From: Cymbidium sinense | Taxonomy: Eukaryota > Streptophyta > Magnoliopsida > Asparagales > Orchidaceae | Reading direction: 5' to 3' | Assembly (NCBI GenBank): GCA_021442155.1 | Contig: CM038221.1 | Span: 45,207,648 to 45,271,647, forward strand | Length of the DNA: 64,000 bases | Shown here: positions 23,267 through 35,221 of the stretch, in pieces | Numbering within the stretch: the stretch's first letter is position 1 | How the letters are laid out: every line of letters starts with the position of its first letter | The notes under the pieces: model-generated | What the model was told of the DNA's origin: nothing | The model's database searches: none | The model's input: the letters and a program-made list of their open reading frames with translations, nothing else | Made by a program: the position numbers and the translations under genes

Positions 23267-23731
23267 ATGGAAGAAAGTGAGAAGAGAGAATTACAGCTAC
23301 TTCTCCCCACAGCTACCTTCACTCACGAGCCTCTTGGTGCATTCAAGCCATTGGTGATGACAGTGGATCAGAGCAATAGCGAACCAACGCTGGACTTAAG
23401 CCTGTCGATGAGCGTCGTGCCTACAACGATGACTCCCAGCAATATTGAGGCTGAGAGCAAGTTGAGAAGCGCACATGTGCTCAAGCAACATGTGGCAGAA
23501 CAGGTTCGACTTGCTGCGTTGGAGAGGGCTTATGCTGAGCGCGTGAGGGAGCTAACACGGAGGGAGCTGGAGCTGGCGGAGAAAGAATTCACGAGGGCAA
23601 GGTCAGTCTGGGAGCGCGCTCGAGAGGAGTTAGAAAAGGTTGAGAGGATGAAGATGGTCGCTACCAGGAGAATCAGTTCTACCTGCATAGAAGTCGCCTG
23701 CCATGCTTGCCATAAACATTTCCTGCCATGA
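23267..23731 (+). CDS. IDD (SHOOT GRAVITROPISM 5-like) C-terminal-domain protein without zinc fingers
   Basis: Single-exon frame of 154 residues from the ATG at 23,267 (MEESEKREL; G at +4). An in-frame ATG at 23,243 would add 8 residues. Seen in the protein: an acidic start, an LDLSL stretch at residues 42-46 that fits the LxLxL EAR repressor motif, then a long charged helix (about 62-135) rich in Arg and Glu with heptad-like spacing (VRLAALERAYAERVRELTRR, ELELAEKEF), and a closing CIEVACHACHKHF (residues 140-152) with C140, C145, C148, H149 as possible metal ligands. The helix and Cys-rich tail resemble the C-terminus of IDD14/15/16-type plant transcription factors as I remember it. The four-zinc-finger DNA-binding domain of full IDD proteins is absent, and no upstream exon for it is visible. 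No internal stop or frameshift, unlike every transposon frame here. Probably nuclear; possibly a dimerisation partner or dominant-negative form (inference). It is flanked by a MITE and large retrotransposons. An alternative is a family of short proteins of its own. Confidence 0.7.
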   Translation: MEESEKRELQLLLPTATFTHEPLGAFKPLVMTVDQSNSEPTLDLSLSMSVVPTTMTPSNIEAESKLRSAHVLKQHVAEQVRLAALERAYAERVRELTRRELELAEKEFTRARSVWERAREELEKVERMKMVATRRISSTCIEVACHACHKHFLP

Positions 23732-25000
23732 AATCGCCTCTTGTTCAGATTCAAATCAGGCAAAAATGTGTCATCAACAAATATATTCGTATAAGAATGG
23801 CAAAAATTAAGATAATTAAGAGAATTTCCTGTTTCTGAAATCATCACATCAAAAATGTATGCCCTCATGATCCAGAGTGACAATTGCATTAGAGATGTAT
23901 CTAATCAACTTCATCATGTAGATATTATCCTCAAGTTCTGATTGTATTCCCTGAAACGGATTCCTACTTCGTCTGAGAATTGAGCTGTAAAAATCACATT
24001 ATCTGCATGCTCATGCTCACTGTCAGTAGCTATCGTAAGAACTCATAAGCATTAATCGACGGGTAAACGTTAGTCAATTAGTAAAAGCTGTCAATATTTG
24101 TGCTTGTATGATACTTTATGCCTCTTTTAGATCCAAGCAAGAACTACTAAAAATATATTTAAGATAGTTATTACTAATCAAGAAAATAATCAATCGTTTT
24201 GTAAATTGCTACTACTGAAAAGTAGGTTGCTTTTTTTTTTAAAAAAAATGTAAATGGCGAAGGGAAATAAAGCTTGGAAAGGAAAGAAAGTTGGTGCGGT
24301 TTTCCAATTAGTTGTTGCTGCATCATGAGTCTCTTTAGTTGCATTATTAGGGATAGCTGGTCCTTTTTATCTTTTACAGATTCTCTGCATGAGCTGTTAG
24401 CACTTGAAAGGAAAATCAGATCTAGAATTTGAGAGACCATCGAGAGGCTTGCAACAAAATGATGGATAGTTGTCAGACTGGAGCACATGAAACCGACTAC
24501 CTCAACTATGTATGTCCTGAACCTTTTCTAAAGCTCTCATGCTGGAATCATTTCAACCCATATTAAAGAAGTCCATCTCTTTGAATAACCATGCCTTGCA
24601 TAACGTCAACATTTTTTTTTATTTGTGAGAAAGTTGAGTATCGAAGCATGAATTTGATGTAGGAGAGATTCAATCTTAGAATCTCAGCAACAACTTTTAA
24701 GATCTGTACAAATTAAATTAATTATCCTTAATCACATGTGAATTATTTCAGTTGTTGTCTCTTTGGGCTATTCAAGAGGTGCAAAATTTTACTTTTAGAC
24801 ATAGCTTGTGCAACTTCAATCATGTACACACCAATGCTAGGCATCATGTAATTGAACATTATAGAATTTACTTTTAGCTTAGTGATATCTTAACCTCAAA
24901 CCCTTAAGCATCCGAATCATTTAACCCTATTCAAAACACCAATCATGCTTATCTAATCCTAAGTTTAGCCTTAGATCTAGAGTAGGCTAGATTATAGATG
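23732..25000. other. Downstream of the IDD-like gene, no gene recognised
   Basis: AT-rich. The minus-strand frame at 24,488-24,174 (104 codons) contains a Gln/Lys-rich stretch but no known domain. The minus-strand frame at 23,889-23,530 is the shadow of the IDD-like gene. Confidence 0.4.
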
Positions 25001-28000
25001 TGATCCTAGACTTACGCCAAATCTCAAACATGAAACTAAATTAATTGTCCAACAAGCATTCAAATAAAAACTGTGAACCTAGTCCGCCAATTTTATGGCG
25101 CTTAGTACTAGCCAGTTTTCTCATTGCTAGGCTATCCCAATGCTTAACTAAACCAATTAGGTTAACCTAAATCAAAACTAGTCAAAGGATTCTCATGTAA
25201 GATCTGCCCATGCTTAGCCTTTAACACCCAAAATAAATAAACAATTTAAACCCATTCCAAACATGCTTCAACTCAATTAAGGATATTGCTTTGGCTTGAC
25301 TTCCCTCTCATGGATCCATGGAGTCAACCAAATCATAAACTTCTTTTAAATTAAATATCTACTTGCAATGATCTTAAACTATGAGCATAACCCAAATTGA
25401 AAGTGTTAAGTTTAACTGATAAATTGTAATCTAAGAGTCATTATATCAGACTTAAATTGGACATACTTTGATTTTAAGTGGTTCATTTGACCAAAAACCT
25501 AGCTTATATTTACCAATTGTTGGACCTAATTCAAACCTAGGCTAATTAAAATATAATTTTAACCAAATTAGAAGACCTGGTTGGCTAGATATGCCACAAA
25601 TTTTTTTTTTGTAGTAAGTGTTGTATAGTCAAGACATATGAATGATAAAATCTATGAAATTATATAGAGTTGGCTAGCTTGCCTAATGATTCTTCACAAA
25701 AAATTAGCCAGACCAAACCTTCAATGATTACATATCACATGAATCAAACTCATTAGTCTTTAGATCAAGCCTAATTTGAGTATACATGCAGCTATGAATC
25801 TATGAGCACCCTAATCCAGCTAATTGCAAGTTCTAAGTCAATCGAAATAAACTTTAAGAAAGTTCACAACCACCTTAATGGTTTTTAGTATGAGTGATAG
25901 ATCCTATCCAGTTATTTACTTACTAATCTAATTCTCTTTTTAGCTCAAACCAATCATGTGCATTCCCATCATATTAATCTCTATAAATAAGTCTTAGTGG
26001 TTCTAAGTAGACCTAAAATGATTCAAATCTAAAAACATATGTTATTATCACTTCAAAAGCTTATTTAACACAATATAGTCAAGCTCATAAAGTCATTAAA
26101 GCTACCATAACAACATCCCTAACCTTTATTGAAATTTCATAATACTTCATTAGGTCAAGGAAATCATGCTCAGCTGGTTGGATCAAATAGATAAGCCTAT
26201 AGACTAGGTAATCTTCTAAAAAGAAAGTTTTAATCTTTTATCTTTCTAGATATGAGTCTAAAAATATCATAAACCTCAATGAAAGTGGCCTATAGTTTCA
26301 CTTTCCCTAATGAAGCTAGTGACACTAGTGAGAAGGGCCAATGTAACATGAATGTCAATAAACATTAGATTTTATTTGAGCTTAGATGTCACAGAGTATG
26401 GAGGATGACTACTCGATAATCATATAATATTTATGTATTTAATTATAGAACCATGGTTTAGAAAACCAAAGAATGTCATTTTAGATTTTAAGCCTTTAAA
26501 AGCAAGAATCATCCACTTCAATTAGAGTGATTTACATTGCTTTGATGGTTCTTAATTTTAGTATACATCCTCCTTAGACAACTTATGGACTCATCATGAT
26601 GTATTGCTTCCAATAAGATATAAATAGTTAGCTCTCAATGCTATGATCACAACTTATAAGGTTATCCCATTCATCGAAATGCAAGCATTAATTGTTTAAC
26701 GAGATTCAAATGTTAAGTTGATGACATTGAGGATACACAATCAGCTACTTATGGGATATTTTTTAAAAGAGTTTTTTAAAACTTTTTAAAAATTCTTTAA
26801 GAATTAAAAAAATATTATAATTAATTAATAAAACTTTAAAAATTTAATTAATAATATAATTCTTTATTTTTCAGAAGATAATCATATTTTCATATTGTGG
26901 GTTTACTTTTCATTATGAATACATAGTTTTCATAGTTGGGAAAACTATTTTATAGTTTTAATATTTTAGAAATATTATGAAATATTCTTTTTCATGTTCA
27001 TTTAAGATGTCTTTAGAAACTAGTTTTTTTGTTGCTAATTTTACTAAATAATTAGTATTGCCTTATTTTTAAAAGCCTAATAATTGCAAATATATTTACA
27101 AAAATTTTGAAAATAAAATAAATTGTATGAATGCATTCTGAATAAAAAAATTGTTAATTTTTTAAATATATAAAAATAAAATCCATTTATAAAATAAAGG
27201 ATATTTTATTTATTTATTATAATTAAAACTAAGAAAATCTAAATTGAATATGAGTTTTGTTATCATGTCTTATTTTGATTTGAATACTCGTTTTTATAAA
27301 ATTATTAAATTAAATACTTATTTATCGATGAACTTTTTAATTTGAAAATAGATTTAAATTTTTAGGAAAATTAATAACTTACATAAAATAAGATAAATTT
27401 GTTTCTCTAGAATTTACTTTTTCTATATTTATTTTATATAATTGATCACATTAATTTGTAATAAATATTCAATATAATTTTGTCATTTTAAGTGAATTTA
27501 AAAATGCAAGAAATTTGTGATTGCACATCAACAATCACACATTCACGTACGTACACATGACACTTATAAACATTAATATTTATATTGATCCATAGGATTA
27601 TTTATATATAGAATCGTATTGTTTATCTTGTATAGATCCTAAGTATATTATGTCTTGTAATGTGATGTAATGTCATGTGATGTGTTGCAATATTCAATAA
27701 CGATGTAGTGATATTTTATCATATGCCATTAAATTTATGATGTATTAAATATAATGCAACATTCCATATTTTTTAAGAGTATTTATCTATAACCCATTAT
27801 AATTTGTGTATATAGCACTTTTATGGCTTCCAATATAGTTATAAATATCATTTTTCTAAAGATCCTAGAATGAAGTTTTGCATGTATTTATAGATGTCAA
27901 CTAAATATCAGTCTAAGAGCATGCAAGGTCTTGATCTTTACAACTTTAATTTCATTTATAAATTTTATTTCTTACTTTTAGATAAACTTTGAGGCCATTC

Positions 28001-28140
28001 CATTACAAAATAAAAAATATTAATAAAATCATTCCAAATCTTTCAAAGAGAAGGATTCTCAAGTAATTCTCTTTTTAAAATAATATCTACCCATGTGAAA
28101 TGTCATAAAAGAAAAAAACTATTGAAGGATATGCTGGATA
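25001..28140. other. AT-rich intergenic region
   Basis: No coding potential recognised. 26,760-27,500 is extremely AT-rich with long A and T runs, and 27,640-27,700 has a short run of 'gtaatgtgatg' variants. 25,000-26,300 may be an old transposon relic, but nothing identifies it. Confidence 0.4.
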
Positions 28141-29451
28141 TAATATATTAACAAAAGCAATATTGTTGGGATCTGAATGAGTGACTACTCACCTGAACTA
28201 GGACTTAACATAAAAAGGTCATGTGTCTTTCGTCCATCCAATCGAAATCATAACATAAATCTAGGAATAAAGATTATCTAATATTTATCATTTTTATGTC
28301 AAGCTTATACAACTTACATAAAATTTTATAATCTTGCATTTAAGTCCATTGTCTTTCACTTTCTCCATTATGCATTTAAGATTGGACTTTTAGTTATCTC
28401 GATCTCTTAAAAATAAGTTGTGAATTCGATCCCATGTAGTCCTCTTCTTTTGATAGAAAGAAAGTTAAGTCCTTAATAATCTTGGTGCATTAAATTTAGG
28501 AATAGGCAGTAGTTTCATTTCTTAAGTATTATTATATTAATCCTTAATATCTTGGGTATCCTTCCTTTTGGCTTCTGTAGAGTTATCAATCCAATAAACT
28601 AATTCAATTACATTATAAGGCCCATCTTTGGGCATTATTTCTTGTAATACTAAAAGTCTCACATTTAAGATTTCTCTTATGACAATGTAGAGCTATAAAC
28701 CCCTATTCTCATATAATCTTATTGAATTGAATGACCTATATTGTCATATTATACTCAGTGATAAATTAAATATCTTCAACTTTTTTAGCTTGATCTCCAT
28801 CATAAATTCATAAACTACAATCCTTGGGTCACTCTTTCTTTAGAGTGGTAAACCACCTTTCATTGGTTTGCTCTCCCTTAAGCCTCATAAACTTTATATT
28901 ACTCAAGTTCCTTTCTCTTGTAGAGTAATAAATTAACCCCAAATTTCTAGTCTTTGGGTTTGTAGAGTCATAGATTCATTTATTGAGATTGCTCTCCTAC
29001 GTTGAGTTGCAAAATCCCAATTTTTTGGATTGCTTTCTCTTGTGTAGATTCATAAGGTTACCCTCCTTTAGATTTTAATAAAAAGTTCAACTCTAGCACA
29101 TGAACAATGACAATTTTCACTACCCTCAACAATAATTAGCATAATTGAAATATTCTTTTTGATGAATAACTTGATAAGATTAATTACTATATAACTTAAT
29201 ATCAATAGCTTTGTAACTATAGGTATTCAATGACAACATTCTTACTCCATTCAAGGTGCTAACCACCCTAGCAACATATATTGATTTTAACCTTAAAACT
29301 CACTCTCTTCAATTAGCATCAAACTTGTGAGATCCATTCATCTAGCCTTCTCGTTTAAATTTTATATCATATTCCTTATTGTAAAAGTTTATTAAACTTA
29401 GCCCATTTTACCCACTATTAAATTAATGAAGATTGCATCACTTTGGTGTGC
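28141..29451. other. Intergenic region with degenerate tandem units
   Basis: From about 28,590 to 29,060 loosely similar units of roughly 60-90 bases recur, built on words such as 'gggtttg', 'ctctc(t)tgtagagt' and '(t)cataaa'. No reading frame recognised. II-plus inserts at 29,452. Confidence 0.4.
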
Positions 29452-30017
29452 TGACCTCCATGCATGCGCCATAAGTCAAGTTGAGCTTACGAGTCAAATT
29501 TGTTGGACATCGAGTACAATAGTGCGCAAATCGGACCTGAAAGGTACTAGATATCACTAAAATTAGTCGAAATGATCTCCAATCGACGAACAGACTTCGC
29601 CATTCCATTTATACGTCAAAATTGATCACAATATATATTGCACAATTCAACGGTCGACCTATCAAGATAAAAATCCGTCGATGTACCCATGCGTATATCG
29701 AGGTCGAAGCGAAGATGCTTAGATAATCTCATTTCATAAAATTGATCATGCTGTTAGTGAAAAATATCAGAACCTTTCAAATGAGAGTGTTTGAGCTCAA
29801 TTCGGACGAGTCTGCGCAAATATCGAGCGATTAGAAATGACAATGCACAATTTTAAACTGAAATTAACCGATCGATGTGAACCGACGCGATCAAACGACA
29901 ACAGTTGCATCCAAAACATCAGAATAACTTACAATTGACATATATATCTCTCATATAATAATGTCATCGCAAAAATCTAAATCAGGGTTCATTTTTCACT
30001 TAAATGAACATAAACCT

Positions 30018-30028
30018 TATATATATAT
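30018..30028 (+). promoter_or_regulatory. TATA box of the II-plus LTR
   Basis: TATATATATAT followed by a C-rich stretch, about 565 bases into the LTR. The matching place in the 3' LTR is cut off by I-e one base after 'ataaaccc', and in II-minus it has decayed. Confidence 0.6.
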
Positions 30029-31619
30029 CCCCTTATACTCAACCCTAATTCGAATGATACTCCCCAACAGTTGAGACTCCTACTCATGCGCAGCACAGGA
30101 GCTCTCAAACCCCATACGTGTGATTCCCTTCTCTCGGCCGATCCATCTCTTTCATCTTGAGCAACTCATGAGAGATGAAAGCCTCCATTCGTCCTTGCTC
30201 CCTGATCACACGCAAGCCAGGCTCCGTTGTCCCTCTCATTCGCACGAGATCCCTCTCGATCTCCCTCTTGGTTCATCCATCTTGAGCGCCTCCCATTCAC
30301 CTGTTCGCCGTGACTGCAAGCCCAACGAACATCCCTCACGGCTCGCTATCTAGCAAGTTGAGCTCCCTTCTCCCTTCTTCTAGTTGAACATCTTCCTCCT
30401 TTTCTCACCGTTCGACACTTCTACCATTCCACCTCCCTCCCTTGCTATCCTATATGTCTGTTCGAGCAGCAGCTGAATGGCTGAAATCCCATTCCAAATC
30501 CGTCGCTGACAATCTTTCTCCAGCCAACCAGTCGTGACCTTCTTCATACGGCCATCCACGACGTCTCCAATAGCCCACATGAAGCTTCTTGCAGCCGATC
30601 AATTCCTCCCATGGAAGCCTCTCCAATCCCTCCAACAACAATCCTAATCTTCTCCTCCCCACTCAACCAAAATCCCCCTCCAATCATCTCCTTTAGTTCA
30701 TTGAAACAAGACCTAGGTTTCATTTATGTTAATCTAATGTCTTCGTGCTTTCACATTTCAGATTTGTTGTTTCTTCTTATTTTTGATGCTTTGTTTGGAA
30801 GGCCTCATGTATTGATCTTCTTGAATTTTTATTGAATGGATTTCTGCAAATTTGTTGGTCTTATGCCTTATGATTGGAGTGCAAATTATTTCAATTGATG
30901 GTTCTTTAATCCTACTATTTAAAGCTTGTGACTCCCTTCTTTGGTGATTTTAATCACCTCATCTCGACTGCCATAAGTGGTGTTACTTGCTGCTATTGCT
31001 TCCCTAGCCAACTCAACTCCAACCTTCAAAAAATAGCTTTCAATATCAATCCCTTTTCAGCTCTTCCAATCCTCTAACTCCTTGTTCTCAAATCTGCTAG
31101 CCCAACCTACGCAACCATCAAGCTTAGCTAATCGAGTTGTACTTTACAAAAAAGTCTCTACCAAATTTTGTCACTATTATCAACCATTACGTGAAGGTAT
31201 ACAAATTTTAAACATTAATCTTGTATGCTGCATTTGGTGATGAGCAAAACCCATACACATTCTTTGTAGCATGGTAGAAAACTCATAGGTGACACTCGCG
31301 ATGCGACAGGGAAGATTATATAATTTCTTTTGTGCAGGTAACCTATACACGCTCTTTATAGTGTGGTAGAAAGAAGATACTTAGGCCATAGTTTATACCA
31401 CTCATACGCACTCTTTGTAGTGTGGAAAGCATGTTCAGACTCCTGATGCAGCCCTCTATGTGGGGACGACGCCGGGAGGCTACTGAAATTTTGTCTAAAT
31501 CTTGCACTTGTATAAAGCTTAAGCAGAATGATTAGTACCATTTAAATTATTAAAACTCAACATATGCTTAATTGAATTTGAAATTACAAATATAAATGAA
31601 CTTAAAATAAATTTGAAAG

Positions 31620-31624
31620 AGACT
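31620..31624. repeat. Target-site duplication of family III, left copy (AGACT)
   Basis: AGACT directly precedes the TGTTGCG end of family III and is repeated exactly at 47,117-47,121. Confidence 0.85.
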
Positions 31625-32478
31625 TGTTGCGTGCTAGAGAATTTTATTCGGTAGATCGCGAGATCTTAAATTAAGTAGCCCAAAATTATCCAACACACAA
31701 GGGGATATGAACACGGGGTTATCGTGGAAAACCCGTTAAGGGAAAAAAACGGCTTGCCCTCTGTAGAACTTTCAACATGTGTTCAAAGATCTGGTCCTTC
31801 TACTGGTTAGTTCGAGAAGAAGGTGTTCTAGGTAGGAAAATATTAGAGTGTAGAAAAATACAATATCGGTCAACTCCAACCTAAGGGAGAAGTTTCCCAA
31901 AAAGCGGCAGGCGATCTTAGGAGCAACCTCTTGATCTTGGAGAAAAGGCGGCAAGCGGTCTTTTCTAGTCCTAGGCGATCTCCCCAGGCGAGCTCGATCT
32001 TGAACCTTCTTGGTGGTGGCGCGGTGGTGATAGATGCGTCGGCGTGGTCGTGGTTCTCGAGCTCTCAATCATTCGGTCCCCAAGGTGAGAATGAAGCTCT
32101 ATTTATAGATTTTTTGGGAGTGGCCTTGTAAATTGGTGGAAAACTCCAACCACTCCCATCGGACGGCGCGATCCCTCGTCGAGCGGTATATTTTGATGCG
32201 GGTACCTTAATGATGCCGAATTGGGTGATCTTGGGATTCGTGACGAGCACCGATCGTATAAATATGTCAATTTTGGTGACCATTTGGTGGATCGGATCCA
32301 TTTTATGCTCGATAACGATGCAGTCGATTGAGCTTCGGATCGGACTATGCTGATGTTCTATGTTCGTCTCATCGAGGTCGTTTATTTGTAAGTTTCTTTG
32401 AAATCGGTGATTAGATTGAAGCATTTAAAATGCCTTGAGATTCGTGCTTGATCGAGATTAATTTTCGAGGATGTATCG
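31625..32478 (-). mobile_element. Family III 3' LTR (left, 854 bp)
   Basis: Shares long blocks with 46,289-47,116, for example 'gggttatcgtggaaaacccg' and 'gtgttcaaagatctggtcc', in direct orientation, with many small indels between the two. The left end is TGTTGCG (CGCAACA on the sense strand). Confidence 0.85.
32100..32107 (-). promoter_or_regulatory. TATA box of the family III 3' LTR
   Basis: Reads TATAAATA on the minus strand within 'aatctataaatagagcttc'. The same word is intact in the other LTR at 46,749-46,756. Confidence 0.65.
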
Positions 32479-33189
32479 ATTGTCTATTTTTGGGTGACAT
32501 TATCTCGATCATCAAAATATATGTCAAATACTTGAAAATAGCAAATTCTTGATATTTGAGATCCATCAATTGCGCATTTTGAGAGAAACAGTCTTCATAA
32601 AGACAATATTATAGCGTGGAAGGCGATCAGTACGCAAATATAGGTATGTGTGGGTGCGATATTTTGAGGTTCTGGTCGATCCGAGTGAGCACGGGTTTTG
32701 GCTGGCCACGGCGCCAAAAGCCCAGGCGTCTACAAGACCCGCACTGGATGCGCTTCGTCCGGGTCCGCGAAGCGGAGCAGCGGATCTGGATCAAGATGGT
32801 TCGGGCGCAGAGCCGATGGTCAGCGAACATGATAGCGGGGCGGCAATCGAGAGCCGAGTGCCGGCGAAGAGCTAGAAGTCGAATTGGCGGCTCTCATGTG
32901 AAGAGGTTGAACGCGGATAGTTCGAGGCCGTTCATCCTGCGATTGACGGATTCGACACCAGGCCAGCAGTCGGGCATGGCCGGTTTTGACCGGATCGGGG
33001 AGGTAATTTGCTGATTCGACCATGGACCCGTGATTCTGCCCGTCAGACATGGGCAAACGGTATGACAGCGTCACCAGCTCTGTGGCTCCTTGAGCCTGAG
33101 GCCAGACCTGGGCGGGCCACCAGACCCGAGCTTTTGGTTTGCGGTTTTAAGGTTTGGGGTTTATTTTTGCTTTTGCCCCTAGAAGGGTC
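32479..33189. other. Family III 3' region next to the LTR
   Basis: GC-rich stretch at 32,640-33,150 with overlapping open frames on both strands (for example 32,616-33,014 plus and 33,074-32,820 minus). None shows a known domain; high GC with few stops explains them. It probably served as upstream sequence of the plus-strand extra ORF. Confidence 0.45.
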
Positions 33190-33196
33190 TATAAAA
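33190..33196 (+). promoter_or_regulatory. Probable TATA box of the family III extra ORF
   Basis: TATAAAA in 'gggtctataaaaccccaag' on the plus strand, followed by CT-rich leader-like sequence. It points towards the extra ORF at 39,235, from which it is now separated by the 5.8-kb hAT element; without that insertion the distance would be about 280 bases. Confidence 0.55.
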
Positions 33197-33248
33197 CCCC
33201 AAGGTAATAGGGAAAGGCACACTTTTTTCTCCTCTTCTCCTCTTAGGT

Positions 33249-33427
33249 GCATAGCCCTCCCCCTGGTGGGAGTTTGGGCACTCTTTTTGGATCCACCTCT
33301 ACCCCCGAGCCAGAGTGCATAGCCCTCCCCCTGGTGGGAGTTTGGGTACTCTTCTTGGATCAACCTCTACCTCCTCATCTCCACCAAGCCGTGCAGTGTA
33401 GCCCTCCCCAGGTGGGCACACTCTTGG
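33249..33427 (+). repeat. Three tandem units of about 68-80 bp in the extra-ORF leader
   Basis: The words 'catagccctccccctggtgg', 'gagtttgggcactcttttt' and 'ggatccacctctacc' begin at about 33,249 and 33,317, with a third partial unit from about 33,397. The hAT element inserted into the third unit, at its 'ctcttctTGG'-like site. Confidence 0.75.
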
Positions 33428-33981
33428 TAGGGGTGTGCATTGAGTTCAATAAAAAAACCGAAATGATGTTAATTGGTGATTTTGGTTGGTTTTATTCATT
33501 ATTTGGTTTTGGTTGAGTATTATGGGTTAATATGGTTTAATGGTTTTGGTTGGTTTTAAATTATTAGGGTTGGTTTTACGGTTAGATTAATTTTAACTAT
33601 TAGGGATTTAGGTTGGGGCTCTTTCTTCAATTTGCTTCGTCTCTCGTCTCTCTTACTCAGAGGCGGCAGTTCGAGTATTCATTCTCGACTCTTGATGGGT
33701 GATGCGGTTGACGGCATAAGGCATTGGCATTCTGGTAGTTGGGGCATTCAGTGAATCTTTGACTCGATCTTTTGGGCTTTCGCTTGTAACTTTCCAATTT
33801 GCGGCCGCCCGACTTCTTCTTCCTTTTATTTTTTTGCCTAGCGGATGCGGATAGCGATGCGGTGACATCTGACGCCTGTTCTTACGTTCGTTACGTGACT
33901 TATGTATTTAGTCTTCACTCTTCACGTTCACTCTTAGTCTCTTCCCATCTGATTTTGAATTTAAGTCTTTTTGATTCTTTG

Positions 33982-34031
33982 TGAGGTAACAGCCAACAGG
34001 TAAGAACTAAATCACATTATCTCAACTCCTC

Positions 34032-34077
<46 letters not shown>

Positions 34078-34303
34078 CTTTACCTTTGTTGAAAATTTGG
34101 TGATGGTTTGAATTTTGATTCACGTAATGGGAGAACAGTGGCCAGTGGGTTAATTTGGTTAATTGTGACAACTGACTTGTGAGCCTTTCTGAAGTGTGAT
34201 TGTGTCGTGACTGTCGTCACTGTCGTAGTGTTGTGGACTTTATTCTTTGAGAAGTAGCAAACCAACGCCCAGTAAGAACGAAATCACATTATGATTATGT
34301 CAA

Positions 34304-34341
<38 letters not shown>

Positions 34342-34610
34342 TCCTTCTGTTGAAATTTTGTTGATGGTTTGAATGTTTGATTCAGCCTGGGTGAGCAGTG
34401 GGTCGGTAACGTCGGTTTGGTTTATTGTGATTTAGGGTTCCTGTGTGAATTTTGATTGTGTCGTCACTGTCGTGGACTTTATTCTTTGAGACTTGAGAGT
34501 AACAGCCAACACTCAACAGGTAAGAAGAAAATGACATTATCTCAACTCCTCTCTCTCTCTCTCTCTCTCTCTCAGTCTCTCTACTCCTTCCTTTGTTGAA
34601 ATATTGTTGA
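33982..34610 (+). repeat. Three tandem units with splice-donor-like sites and (CT)n in the hAT leader
   Basis: Units begin near 33,982, 34,249 and 34,494. Each has 'aacagccaac', a donor-like CAGGTAAGAA (34,000; 34,520; altered to CCAGTAAGAA near 34,272), 'aatcacattat', 'ctcaactcctctct' and a (CT)n run, then 'tgttgaaat...ttgatggtttga' and 'gtggactttattctttgag'. It probably represents a triplicated leader exon-intron border. Confidence 0.65.
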
Positions 34611-35221
34611 ACTGTCGTGGCCAATATGTTGGATTTATTGGTTTAATGTAACTTGTAACTTGTGAGCGTGAGCCATCGAGCCGCGTGCGTGGTCAATAGC
34701 AATTTCACTTGTTGATTTAAAATTTATTTTTCTAATTGAACAATGCCTCGTTGCTTTGGCCTTTGGGAGTGGTGGATGCAGCTTCTTTAGAAAACATTTT
34801 TCTTTGTTAAGAAATTTCTGTTATTGCAGCAAACAGATGGAATTAGGCCTTTCACAATGCCATTACTGAACATGCTAAATGCTAAGTGCTAACGTGGAAT
34901 TACATGCTCTTTAGTCTTTACATCATTGGCTCATTATCACTATCAACATTATAGTATAACATATGATTTGAACTTATCGTTATCGCCTATGTCTATCTCT
35001 ATGCTCAACTCAGGATAATCTTTTATGTTTCATTCTACATGTATATGTACATGATAGATGCATGTCTTGGAAAAATAAAGTAAGCCTTATGATCTTTTTT
35101 TTTTATCTTGTTTTTAAATGCAACTAATTGAAATAACTTTTGTTGATGTAATTTATAAAAGCATGTTTTTTTTTAAATTCTTTTAATTTATTTAATTTTT
35201 TTTTTTATTCTAAGAAGAAAC

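Larger units (their letters stand above)
29452..31624 (+). mobile_element. II-plus 5' LTR, first part (U3 and R side)
   Basis: Starts TGACCTCCATGCATG, matching TGGCCTCCATGCATG at the 3' LTR (61,970). Includes the conserved U3 block ('aatgatctccaat', 'cgatc'-rich words), the TATA box at 30,018 and a C-rich block at 30,100-30,360. The open frames at 30,120-30,353 and 30,380-30,662 fall in this block, part of which recurs at 49,865-49,991, and show no domain. Ends at 31,624, where family III is inserted. Confidence 0.75.

Noticed and set aside
24174..24488. 104-codon minus-strand frame downstream of the IDD-like gene
   Set aside because: No recognisable domain, low-complexity Phe/Leu and Lys/Gln composition, no promoter signal.
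28400..28450. tRNA- or SINE-like box ('gaattcgatcccatg')
   Set aside because: No A box at proper distance and no cloverleaf could be drawn.
30120..30662. Open frames at the C-rich block near 30.1-30.7 kb as a host gene
   Set aside because: The block is part of the family II LTR; a piece of it recurs inside II-plus at 49,865-49,991 and it has a counterpart in II-minus.
32616..33363. Overlapping open frames of 60-130 codons on both strands
   Set aside because: High GC content with few stops explains them; they cross family III leader repeats and show no domain.
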